NCBI GenBank assembly: GCA_963691655.1
Contig: OY829326.1
Location: 150,988,998 to 151,052,997, forward strand
Direction of reading: 5' to 3'
Length of the DNA stretch: 64,000 bases
Source of the DNA: Toxonevra muliebris
Taxonomy: Eukaryota > Arthropoda > Insecta > Diptera > Pallopteridae
The notes under the pieces were generated by a model that did no database searches, was not told the DNA's origin, and saw only the letters and a list, made by a program, of their open reading frames with translations. Shown piece by piece: positions 1 through 10,969 of this stretch. Within the stretch, counting starts at the first letter, position 1. Every line of letters starts with the position of its first letter. The position numbers were made by a program, and so were the translations under genes.

Positions 1-640
1 AGAAAGAAATGAGAAAAGAGAAATAGCAAAAGATAAAGGGAAAAAGAAATAAGGAAATCTTTTTATTCCTCTTTTTTTGGACTATTTGCCTACGAAAGGA
101 AGGGCCTACAGTTTTCTGCTGAATTCGAATGATAGGAGGTGAATTGAAAAGGTTTACTAAGGGAAATTTTACTTTTGGCGATTTGCTATTGTATTTTTGT
201 GTCTAGCAAGAGGTGAAAGAAAAAGTAAAAGAGAAGGGGAAGAAAGAAAAGGAATAGGGAAAAAGAAAAAGGAGAGGGAGTAGAAAAGTGGGAAGAGAGA
301 AAAAAGATTTGGAGGGGGAAAAAAGGAAAACAAAAAAAAGAACAAACAAAACAAAAGAAATCAGAAGAGAACAAGGGCAGAAAAAAATAGGGAAAAGAGC
401 AAATTGACCAAATGAAGAGATAGAAAAAGATGGATGAGAAGAGATTTAGAAAAACTGGGAGAATGAATGAAGAAAGAGATATGGCGAAAAGTGGCACCAA
501 GAGAAAAAACGACGAGAAAGGAGAGAGAGCAGAGAAGAAATCGAGTGGGAAGATTTTATGATAAAAACAAAGAGGAAGAAGAGAGAAAAAAGGTAAGAGA
601 GACAAATTGAAGAAAATAACTTTCACAACTTTGACTAAGA
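1..640. repeat. Polypurine (GA-rich) tract, purines on + strand
   Basis: The + strand is almost all A and G for about 600 bases, with short irregular GAGAAAGA and GGAAAAAG blocks and no fixed period. The complementary strand is open in several frames, but those frames encode only Phe/Ser/Leu/Pro strings expected of polypyrimidine sequence, so I do not call a gene. The left limit lies outside the window. Confidence 0.8.
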
Positions 641-2505
641 ACACTGAAGAAATCTGTTTCACTTTAGAATTTCTTTTTAAATAAACAACAAGAATTATTT
701 CATATTTTATTTAATACGGTCATACTGTATTTTTATTTATTATATCTTCATATGTATGTATGTTTGTATATGCAACTGTTTGCAAATGTGGTAAAACGAC
801 TGAAAATTTTTCTTACCCTGCATTAAATTAACTTAGGAAAATTATGTATGTATAGAAAAAAGTGTTTGGTTACATATTTGTGGTAAGAAAATAACTTGAA
901 TCAACAAGTTTGTATTAAAAGTATGTTGGTTAAAGAAAATATATTCAGTAATTTACAAGTAAATTGAAACTTTAATAAGAAAGGTTAAACATGATGAAAT
1001 CTTGTCTATAAAATTGTACAAATCCCAAAATTACCAAATTACAAATTTGATAAAATCTATAAATTCAAATTTTCTGCGAATATAAAATAACACTAGAAAA
1101 AGCGAACGGCTAAATTTCTGCAATTCAAAGAAATCGTTTGGAAAAATCAGGAGAGTAACGAGACTATCATCATAGAATACTCATAGAATATTTTTTTTCT
1201 CTTCCTTGACCTCCTCGATTTATCCGAAAATACTTTAAGTTACTTAAATTTTCTGGTTTCGGTATCTAAACTAATTATCTAGGTCTTAGAAGGAAGGAAA
1301 AGCTACAAGCGCTCAAACTAATCACTCAAAAAAGGAAGTAGCTACAAATTTTAAAACACCTGAATTCACATGTAATCATCTCTATATTTTACTATAAAAA
1401 ATAATTTATAATGAAGGACTATAGGCTTAAGGCTCGGCAAACAAAACAATATCAATGTTTCCTGACTTCAACATTCATATGAAAAAAAATCCATACAAAA
1501 TTTCAAAAGTCTCAACTCTTCATGCTCTGCTCAATGATATCCAACTATATATGTGAAACATACTGTACATGCATCTAAAAGGTATAGTTATCTTCTTTTC
1601 AAATTTCATAGTCATTGTTAAGGAAACTAATATCATGAGGAAATTTTAGCTTTTTTGATTTTAGCTTTTTGTCAATGGCTCAGCATAAAATGTTTGCCAA
1701 CATTGTTTCACAAAGAGAAAAAAAAACTTTGCTGTTGAAATAGTTTGGGCATAGAAAATGGAAAAAATAAAGCTTTAGCTTCAGCTTAATTATCATGCTC
1801 GAATTGTCTTGAGCAAAAGGCGACAAAAAACAAAAACCTGAAGTAGAAGAAAAGGAAGAAGAGTTTTGTATGTATCTGTGTATGTATATTTGTAGTTGTT
1901 GCTAGTAGTTTTCGAATTTGTAGAGAAATTGAGTTTTACTATTATGAAGAAGTATAAAAGATTTATGCAGCAGGAGTAAGTAGAAAAGGTACAAAAATGT
2001 ACAAATGGAAATAAAAGTAACAGAAACAAATAGAAAACGGAGAAGCAAATAAACAAAAATAAAAAGGTTTTGAATAAAATGAGCAAAAATTAAAACGGAA
2101 ATTAAGCGTAGAAAAATTAAAAAGAAACTACAAGTTCTAAGAAAGAAAGGAAAAGAATAACCGAAGCAAAAAGTTTGCTTAATGATAGAAGAGCAATATG
2201 CAACTAGCTTTATTCAACTTAACGGTGAAGAAAGAAATTAAAGTGAAATGTAAGTACTATTAAGTAAATATAGTAAACGAATGTTTTAGTTGGTCTACTC
2301 GGACTAATGAATAATACTTTACATTAAACATTTTCGGTATTTTATGAATATTTGAAACTTTTGAGGTTTCCTCTCCTTGTATGCAAGGTTTTTATTTTGA
2401 GAACTGGTAGGGTGTAATCGACTTATTTTTCCAACTAGTCAAATAAAATTTTAGTCATGTCTAAGGAATCATCACTACATTTAGTCACATATAGTATCAC
2501 CAAAA
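641..2505. other. AT-rich non-coding DNA, no gene seen
   Basis: About 1.9 kb of AT-rich unique-looking sequence with short ATGTATGT runs near 750-770. The open frame on the minus strand near 1793-2086 is low-complexity Phe/Leu/Ser sequence. No terminal repeats, RNA gene or splice-bounded exon could be supported. Confidence 0.6.
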
Positions 2506-3790
2506 TCTTACAAATTATCCGATGAAATGTTTAAAAATAAGTTGATAACGTGAATTGAAATATGAAAAGAGTTTGAACATGAAAATGAGACTGGGTGCAG
2601 AAGAGCAGAATGGCATTGGGACATTATGAATGGGATAAAATTTAAACACAACAAATAGGTATGGATGTAATAAAAAATAATCAAATTACTACATGAAAAA
2701 TAGAACTGGAACAGGGTGAAACATGATGTAATTGGAACATTATAAATGGTACTGGATGAAACAGAATGAAATTTAGCAGAACAATTAATGTTGGATACAA
2801 TAAAACAAAATAAAATGCAACATGAAAAGTGAAAATGGAAACTAGTGGAAGGAACAGAATGGGAATAAACCATGATAAATGGAACTGAGTGAAACATATT
2901 GAAATTTGAACGCAACAAATGAGGCTGGGTGGAATGAAATAGAATGAAATTTCAACACAACAAATAAAACAGGATGAAATTGGAACATTATAAATGGAAC
3001 TAGATGAGACAGAATAAAATTTGAGCTGAGCAAATAAGGTTAGATGGAATGAAGCAAAATGAAACTGCAACATGAAAAATGGAAATGGATTCTGATGGAA
3101 CGAACAGAATGGAATTAGATCATGATAAATGGAACTGGATGAAACATATTGAAATTTGAATGCAACATATGAGGCTGGGTGGAATGAAATGAATAAAATC
3201 GCAACATGAAAAATGGACCTGAATAGCGCAAAATGAAATTAAGCACTACCAATGGAACTGGATGGAATGAAACAGAATGAAATCGCAACATGAAAAACGG
3301 TACTGGATTGAATGGAACAGAATTAACTGGTTGAGTGCAAAGGAGCACAATGGAACTGGATGAAACAGAATAAAATTCAAACACAACAAATGAGGCTGAT
3401 TGAAATGAATTAAAATGATAAAATTACAATATAAAAAATGAAAACGGAATTGAATGGAATAGAATAAAAATAAATTTGAACATAAAAAATGGGAATAGAA
3501 CTAAGTGGAGTAGAACAAAATGGATTTGGAACATTAAAAGTGATACTGGATAGATAAGAATGAAATTTAAACACGAAAAATGATGCTGAATACAAAAAAG
3601 CAGAACGGAATAAGACAATGAAGAATGGAACCGGATAGAATGCTGAGTAAGATGAAAAAAATTGAGTACACTACAAGAAATGAAACTGGGAGGAATGGAA
3701 CAGAATGGAATTGTAAGAGAAAAATGGACGCAGAACGGAAAGGTATAGAATGGAGTTGTAACAGGAAAACGGGAATGACTGAATCGGAAT
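2506..3790 (+). repeat. GGAATGAAA-type degenerate tandem array with 250-bp higher-order unit
   Basis: The stretch is built from variants of a short TGGAACTGGATGAAACAGAA-like motif. Above this there is a longer period: the block beginning CATGAAAAGTG at 2821 recurs at 3071, and CATGATAAATGGAACTG at 2871 recurs at 3121, an exact spacing of 250 bases, with the intervening GAGGCTGGGTGGAATGAAAT also repeated. Outside these two copies the array is more scrambled. Minus-strand open frames here read repeated Phe-His-Pro-Val-Pro-Phe strings and reflect the repeat. No coding function is proposed. Confidence 0.85.
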
Positions 3791-5590
3791 GTTTTTTTTT
3801 TTTGACATATACAGTTCAAGATAATATGCGTGACTTTTTTTTAAGTGGGAAACCGGTTGTCATATTTTGAAAATCTTAGAGCAATTTTAAAGCATCGTAG
3901 CTCTAGCTGCGTTGACTACGTCATTACGGCTTTTGGATACGATTGAGTTTGTTTTCCTCGCAGACACATTTCTAAAGCATTAGAAAAATTTAATTTGTTT
4001 TCACAACCTTCAAAAACTTTTCAAAACTTGGTATGCGAAAAAATAGGCGTGCTTTGTTTTTTTAACACCATTGTATCTCAATTGTCTCAGAGACAAAAAC
4101 TACAAAGCAATGAATGAAAAAGTAACGTCCCACGGGGGAGCCAGGGATGACTCCAAAATTTGGTTTGTGCTTCGGTATTTACCATATATTTTTTTGATCA
4201 CTTTTTGAGTCATTGTTATCTAAAACTTTAAAATTGATATTTCCGAAAACTTAAATTGCTAATAGCCAGAAAATGTTATAAGAATGTTAAATGAAACAGA
4301 TGTAACTATTGAAAGAGGAGAATGAGTGAAGTGAAGCTGAAAAGTAGTTCTGAAATTCAAAAGCAGCAACAGTAACTCATTAACGAATTGTTATTATCAC
4401 CTTTAACTTGAAAAAAAAGGCACAGGTGTGAAAAAATGGTTTGAACTTTTAACAGCATAAATAGTTTATTAAGTAATAAAGATAAAAATAGCATAATAAA
4501 ATATAAATATAAAAAATTACTAACCACCAATTAGATTAAATTAACTAAAAACTTATAAGCAGAGCAAAAAAGGTTCAACTAAAACCAATTAAGAGATTAC
4601 AAAAAATTTAAAGAATTAAATAAAAATCTGACCAGAAAAATTTTAGGCATTGTGGGAAAAATTTTAAATTTTCTACTTTCAGCAAAAGGAAAAAAAAACT
4701 TCAAATTCCATGAAACAAATTCAACAAAAAAGAAAAAGGAGGGAATTTAAGTATTTTTCATTGTTGTGTATACCCTAAAACCAAAAAGAAATTCATTAAA
4801 GAAACCCCAAAAAGAGGCAGCAACAAGAACCAAAAATGAAATTGTAACAAAGAGAAACAGCAGCAACAACAACAACAACAAAGAAAAGCTCGAGTTGTAA
4901 CGTGGTAATACTAAACAAACAAAATGAAAAAGTTCAAATAGATTTTTGACTGAATATTCTCTCTGATGTGAAGCTGAAGCTGAAACAGCAACAGCAAGAA
5001 CGTTGACGATATGTACGAAGTGAAGGAGAACGATGAGGATGATGAGGATAAGGCTGATGAGGATATGAAACTGATGAAAATGAAGTTGCCTGCTTGATAG
5101 TTACTTATGTTCGTATGTATATGAGTATGTGTTTATATGTCCAAATCGAAAAAAATCTGGTAGGCAGGCATGCAGCTTCTTCATAATATACGAGAGTGTT
5201 TCCCTTAGTAAGAAGAAAAAAAACTGGAAATGAAATGAATTGAAATAAAGATTTCATGCCTTTACTAAAGACTAAAGCCAAAAACATGAGCAAAATGCGC
5301 ACACATACGCTCAAGATGACTTTGTGTACAAAAGCGGGTTAAAAGTGAAATTAGAATGTAGAGAAAACTGAGGAGTTGAGAAGGTAGAAGGGAACAGTAA
5401 AAACAATACTACTTTATGCTGCTTACTGAGAACACTTTAGAAAATTTATAGGTAAAAGAAAAACTTTTGAAGCTTTCAAAATTCAGAGTTTTTTTTAGCC
5501 AAGTTTATAACAGTAGCGATTCTATGTTTTAGGAATTAAGAGTGGATAACTTTATTTAGTAACTGGAAAATCTTTAACCAATAGGCAAGA
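3791..5590. other. AT-rich non-coding DNA with (CAA)n near 4860
   Basis: No gene is supported. The stretch holds a short CAACAACAACAACAACAA run near 4862-4880 and a GATGAGGAT-type run near 5028-5062, both common simple repeats in fly non-coding DNA. The minus-strand frame at 5105-5314 has no recognisable domain. Confidence 0.55.
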
Positions 5591-6445
5591 ATTACGTAAA
5601 ACTGATTAAAAGTATCCCAATATTCAGACCACAAATCCGGTTAAACTTTACACCAAATTCAAGCCGAAATTCGGACAAAAATCTGGACAAAAAATTAGGC
5701 AGAAATTAAGGACAAAAAGTGTCGAATTCCTGGTCAAAATATAAACCACAAATTCTACACCAAAAACAATCCCACATTCAGATAAAAATGTAGACCAAAA
5801 TTAATGAAAACTTTAGAATAAAATCAGACCAAAAATTTAAACCAGAATTTAAATAAAAATTCGAACCAAAAACAGACCAAAATGCAAACTAAAAATCATA
5901 TCAAAAACAGATCAAATTTCTGATCAAAACCTAACCAAAATATCGACCATAAGCCAGGCCAAAAACAAAAAAAAAAAACAAAAAGTTAGACCAAAAGCTG
6001 ACTAAAATTAACTTAGACCAATTTCAAACCAAAATTAAGGCCGAAATGCGAACCAAAAATCATACTAAAAATAGAAGTAATCTTAAACCAGGCTTGGCAC
6101 AAAAATAAAACCAAAACTTAGACCAAAGCCTAAAAATCCAACCTAAACTCAGATAAAAAATCAGACCCAAAACTCAGACCAAAATATAAACCAAATTAAG
6201 AAGAAAAACTAAATCAAAACTCAGACCAATTTTAAGCCATAACTTTAGTCACTCAAACCTTAAATCAAATCAAAATCCAAACTAAATAAATGTTAAAAAA
6301 CATCCGGCCGAAACTTACACCAAACCCAGACCAAACGCAAGGATAAAACCAGACCGGAAAATCAAACCTTAAATCGAATTAAAAAATCAAATCGAAAATT
6401 ATTATCAAACTTTCTAAAAGGACATCTATAAACTGACCCTGAAAT
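5591..6445 (+). repeat. Degenerate TTCAGACCAAAA short-period array (copy 1)
   Basis: About 850 bases consist of an irregular unit of roughly 9-12 bases, near CAGACCAAAA alternating with AATTTAAACC variants, with the word ACCAAAA recurring dozens of times. The same sequence type occurs at 13986-15215 in the same orientation and at 44510-44790 as the reverse complement. No open frame of note. The array stops just before the SINE at 6477. Confidence 0.85.
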
Positions 6446-6476
6446 TTCAGATTGAGTGTAGCCCAAGTGTATATAC

Positions 6477-6778
6477 GACCTCGATAGTCTAGTGGATAGT
6501 GCACTAGACTTTCATCCAGAAGGTTGCGGGTTCGATTCCCCTCTTGGTCTGGTGGTTAATTCTCATAAACTTCTTATATTCACTATCGATATGAAGTGGA
6601 TGAGAATTATAAGAAAGTGTACAAGTACACAGCTTGGTTGGTAATGGCAAAACCACTAAACCGATAAAAAATTGCCACACCGCCGTTCGGAATCGGCGTT
6701 AAACTGTAGGTCCAACTATGTGGTATCACAATGGGCCGTTCAGGCCTAAGTGTGACTCTTGACAACCACTCCAACTTG
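6477..6778 (+). mobile_element. tRNA-Glu-derived SINE, near full length
   Basis: The head resembles tRNA-Glu: an A box TAGTCTAGTGG at 6485-6495, an anticodon-arm segment ending CCAGAAGG, and a perfect B box GGTTCGATTCC at 6529-6539, so it would carry an internal RNA polymerase III promoter. The anticodon stem does not pair, so it is not a working tRNA gene. The tRNA-unrelated body includes TGGTTAATTCTCATAAAC, GTACAAGTACAC and GTTCGGAATCGGCGTTAAAC, then GGGCCGTTCAGGCCTAAGTG. It ends in a (CCTAA)n tail. Other copies or fragments lie at 11698, 35656, 41863, 63553 and, on the minus strand, 50590. No clear target duplication was found around this copy. Confidence 0.85.
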
Positions 6779-6845
6779 ACCTAACCTAACCAAACCTAAC
6801 CTAACCTAACCTAACCTAACCTAACCTAACCTAACCTAACCTAAA
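6779..6845 (+). repeat. (CCTAA)n pentamer, SINE 3' tail
   Basis: About twelve copies of CCTAA, with one CCAAA variant, directly follow the SINE body. The complement is TTAGG, the usual insect telomere repeat, but flies lack TTAGG telomeres and the position at the SINE end argues for a retrotransposition tail. Confidence 0.9.
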
Positions 6846-7116
6846 AAAACTTGACCCTATACCCATGGAAAGCAGAAGGTTGGAAAATTCTGGAAATACA
6901 GGTAATGAAATCGTGTCTCCAGAGTTTGTAATTCAACACCAATGAACAGTTCATTAACATAAGGAGTGAGATTGAAAAAATCTTAACACACGTTTTACCT
7001 AATAATTTTTTTTGGCTGTAAAATTTAAAAATTTCTTTGATCTAGCTATCTTTGAAAAATATGTCAGTTGTTATTTTTAATGGCAAACATGTTGACTTAT
7101 TGTGTGTTTGATCAAA

Positions 7117-7836
7117 ATGAGTGAAGAAAATGAAGTACGTCATAAAATTATTAAAAATTTAAAAAAAAAATCCAAATTGGTCCTATAAAAAATTGGCCAA
7201 AGAATTGAAGGTCTGCCGTCAAACTGTTTCCAATGTTATCAAACAGTTTCAGGAGAATTTGACCATTGATAGGAAACCTGGTTCGGGAAGAAAACAAGGA
7301 CCACATAATATTGGGAAAGCCAATAATATAGAAAGCATATTGAAAAGATCTCCAAACACATCTGGTAGAAAAGCTGCCCGGTTAGCCCAGTGCTCTGACT
7401 ATTTGGTGCGAAAAGTTAAAGCCAATGTTGGTTTGAAAACATACAAAGTCCAAAAAGTTCCAGACAGGAATGCTGCAAAAAATTTAGATACTAAAAGTAG
7501 GGCTCGGAAATTAAAATCTAATTTCATATATATACTGGTAGATTTTACTCAGCTTCCGGGTCAAAATTTGTATGTTGCTGATGCTCGAAGAACAATTTAG
7601 AATGCAAAAGCAGACAAAATTTCCTAAAAAATTCCTGGTATGGCAAGCTATATGCAGTTGCGGCAAAAGAAGCAAGTCATTTGTTACAGTGGGCTCTATA
7701 AATACCGAAATATACATCAAAGAATGTTTGAAAAAAAGTCTTTTTCCTTTCATAAGAGAGCACAATGTGTCCACATATTTTTGGCCCGATTTGGCATCAT
7801 GTCACTACGGCAAGAAAGCTCTGAAGTGGTACTAAA
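7117..7836 (+). pseudogene. Tc1/mariner-superfamily transposase, broken and internally deleted
   Basis: A DNA transposase relic. Translation begins at ATG 7117 (MSEENEVRHKI) and slips frame in the A-run near 7160-7170. It continues with a helix-turn-helix region (KELKVCRQTVSNVIKQF) and a second DNA-binding stretch (SPNTSGRKAARLAQCSDYLV). After KSNFI near residue 105 the sequence jumps to VDFTQLPGQ; in relatives as I recall them the first catalytic Asp motif lies in this gap, so it appears deleted. A second frame change near 7585 leads to EEQFRMQKQTKFPKKFLVWQ and then FWPDLASCHYGK, the likely second catalytic Asp region. The reading stops at 7836, before the third acidic residue. Family length is usually about 330-350 residues. 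No matching terminal inverted repeats were found, so element limits are unknown. It cannot encode an active enzyme. Confidence 0.8.
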
Positions 7837-8099
7837 GTAATAACATATATGTAATTAACACCACGCATATTTTTCACTCACTGACTCTATGAAGACAAGA
7901 AGAAATGTGATGAAATAATTTCAATGCACAATTAAAATTCTTCAATAATGCGTTGACAAATGATACTTCCCGTTATGTTGTGTTGAATTGTTGTTGTGTG
8001 GAGTTTAAATGTAAGCGTTGCTGCTGCTTCTTTTCGCGACGAGAGCGAAATGAGAGGAAAACGAAAATAAAAAGAGAAGAGAGTTGTGGACTTTCGTTA

Positions 8100-8300
8100 A
8101 GCAGAAACGTTTTTTTTCATTTGCCAGAAAAGAAAATTGCCTTAATTTTATCGTGAACGAATTTTCGTTCATCATAAAATTGTTAATCTTTTGCAGAAAA
8201 CGTTTTTGGTCTCTGCAAACACTGCAACGTTCCTCAGAAACGTTTTTGTTCAGCGTAAAAGTAATATATTCTCCACAAACGGCCGATAAACGTTTTTTTT
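8100..8300. repeat. AAACGTTTTT motif cluster around an 18-bp-arm palindrome
   Basis: The motif AGAAACGTTTTT or a close variant occurs four times, with the central CG at about 8107, 8201, 8241 and 8291. Between the first two lies a near-perfect palindrome, arms 8144-8161 and 8164-8181 (16 of 18 positions pair, 2-base loop). Short frames here have no recognisable domain. Function unknown. Confidence 0.6.
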
Positions 8301-8750
8301 CTTTGCGTGTGTAGGATATTTGAAACATAATGTTTTCCAGTGTATTCAAATAATAAGGAGTTGGTACAAGATAATTTAGCCTCCAGAGCATTACGACAAA
8401 AAACATAAGCTGAGATTGTGTAAATTTCGTACAATTTTAATGAAGAGACATAGAAGAAGGCTTAAAGTACGCTATCGTTTTTATACTGATAAATAGATAA
8501 AGGGAATATGAAAAGGTATAAAATACCTAAAGGTATGCTTAAATAATATATTTGCAAAACCTTTGCAATATATAACCCAGTAGTTGTAGTATTTACTAAA
8601 GAGAAAAAATATGTTTAAACGGTCAAAATTAAATTATCTTAAATTAAAGTTTATATATTCAAAAATATGTGTACAAAATTTCAAGTCAAAATTCCAAAAA
8701 TTGCCTGAGTTACAGCCATTTTAGTAATAGTAAGTAGACTGAAAACTTAA

Positions 8751-9261
8751 GGGACTGAAAACTTTATACGCGGTTTTCTCGAAACAACTTTTTTCGAACT
8801 GGCCACTTCGATAACTCTATCAAATATTAACCAATTTTCAATTTTCGTTATTCATTTTGTTCGTTTTTGCAGTGGTTATCCTTAAGCGTTGCGAATTTTC
8901 AAATTTTTGATTTTTCGAAAATATAAAAAAGTTTCAATCAGTCGCCATTTTGTGGAAAACAACTCTACGTGCGAGGAGAATTATACTCATATAGATTATT
9001 AAAAACAAAAAATTTTTTTTTCAGAAAATCCGTTCTTGAAAAATCGACGAGACCATGGAGGGGGAAATTTTTTTCGGGCTCCACTGCAACGCCCATATCT
9101 TCAAAACTATTAAATATTTTTTAATAAAAATTTATGGAAATAATGTTGGAAGTGCACTTAATAAAATGAATACAAAGCAATCCCCATATTTCTTTATTTG
9201 ACACATCAAAAAAATTCCCGAAAATCACTAATTTTTCCAGCCGCCACAGTGGCCTTCCCCC
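8751..9261. mobile_element. Possible TTAA-flanked non-autonomous element
   Basis: The block is bounded by TTAA at 8747-8750 and 9262-9265, with GGGACTGA just inside the left end and the complement GGGGGAAGGC at the right end. TTAA target sites flanked by G-runs are seen in piggyBac-like elements. The ends pair only over the first few bases, with an inner GGCCACT motif inverted at both sides, so the call is weak. It has no coding potential. Confidence 0.3.
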
Positions 9262-9265
9262 TTAA

Positions 9266-10795
9266 CACGCATCGTCGTTAATTTTGCCAATCTAATCAGT
9301 CATTAATGTATCAATTTGATACATTGTAATGCCAGAACAAAAACTTATAATAATAACTTATATAATAAAACTTATATAATAAAATATAAAACTTAAAATA
9401 ATTTTATTACATTTTTATTTTTATTATATTATTAGCATGTGAAACAATTTATATTTAAAAGTGTATCAATTTGATACCAACTATAAATAATGTATTGCTT
9501 TAAATATTTTTACTAAATCAATTCACTAATTAATATTTTTTGAGAAAAAGAGGAAGAAAAAAATATTTGAAAAAAAAATAAAAATAATTACATTATTAAT
9601 TTAACGCACTAGTGAATATTTGCCCAAAGAATTGTGTCCCTACAAACATATTTCTTAATGTACATATGTTTGCATTTAAGTACATAATTAACCCCTACGC
9701 ATATAAATATACACATCAAATAAACATAATTTGCCAATTTATTTATATTATGTATTTAACTAACAACTTATACTTCAATGATTTATATTTTTATGCAAAC
9801 CTTATGTACACATATACACCCACACCTATACAAAGATAAACACTAGAATGAAAATAGGAAACAAGCAAGAAAGGAAAAAAGCATATAAGTACAAGGATAT
9901 ATAAAAATAAAATAGCAAAAATCAAAAATAACTGAAAAGAAATTGTTGCAAAATCCAAAACAAAATAAATAAAAATAAACAAAATCTTGTTAAAGTCTTG
10001 AAGAAGTAAACGTAATCCATTTGATAAACAATAAAATAAATAGAAAAACACACTAAGAGAAATTGTAGTGAGGATAACAAAGAGAGAAAGCATACTCTAA
10101 CTCCCAATGGATGATAGATTTAGCAAGTATTTGATACAATTAGGTTTGAACAGAAGACCTCAAAGCCAATTTAATGCAATATAAATCAGAAGCAATCAGA
10201 CAGAGAAAACCAGGAGTAATAAAAGTTAACCGTAGATAATCAATGGAAACAAGATACTGACAAAAGCAAAAGAAATACATCAATCGAGGTTAGAAAGAGC
10301 AGACAGTAACGATTGGAATCAATCTGGAACTGGTACAGACAGTAAGAAGGGATAGAAACTCGGAAACAATCAGAAATAATGAAAGGTTGTAAAATGCTTC
10401 TTAAGGAATTAAAAAAAAAATTGAGACTCTCAGAGGCTTTCAAAACTAATAAAAGAAGCTGAAGACACAAGAGGATAAGGTAGCTTCGAAAAAATATAAT
10501 TGGAATAACCGTCTCTGTTTGATCAGATATTATGTGAAATTAAAAACTATGTAGTTTTTGCAAAAGGGAACAGAAAAAACTGTTTGATCCAAAGAATTGT
10601 ACAAAGCTTCAATTCTTTCTTCTCTTCTTGTAGACTTCTATGTAACACTTGTCTACTTACTATCAGAAGAGTCTCGTTGTACCCTTGGCAAACCCCTCCT
10701 GTCTCACTTTGAGCGAAAATATTTCTCATTAAATTAAATTCTTTTTGCCTTCTTTTTCTCTGCCTACTTTCAGAAAAACCTTCTTCTTTCATTTT
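9266..10795. other. AT-rich non-coding DNA with two TGTATCAATTTGATAC palindromes
   Basis: No gene supported. The only structure I see is the palindromic word TGTATCAATTTGATAC at about 9307-9322 and again at 9462-9477, flanking about 140 bases of almost pure A and T. The rest is A-rich sequence with minus-strand frames lacking any domain. Confidence 0.5.
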
Positions 10796-10969
10796 TATTG
10801 GGAATATGAATGTATAAATTCGTAATTGTGACTAACTTCATATCTATCATATGCGCCATTTTTTTGACATTGACAGCTATTCTATCTCGAAGAGCGCCAA
10901 AAATACTGTAAGAATTGATCTGTCAAATAATTTTCATAATTTTAAAAAAGTGTTTTACTATAGCTGAAA

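Noticed and set aside
186..662. 158-codon open frame on the minus strand
   Set aside because: It is the complement of a polypurine tract, and its Phe/Ser/Leu/Pro strings are what that composition gives.
2508..3384. Several minus-strand frames with repeated FHPVPF-like strings
   Set aside because: They follow the tandem repeat unit in different frames, so the apparent protein repeats come from the DNA repeat.
6477..6550. tRNA-Glu gene
   Set aside because: A and B boxes are good, but the anticodon stem and acceptor stem do not pair properly and the sequence continues into a SINE body found at several sites.
6779..6845. Telomere or interstitial telomere of TTAGG type
   Set aside because: It is short and joined precisely to a SINE end; flies are believed to lack TTAGG telomeres.
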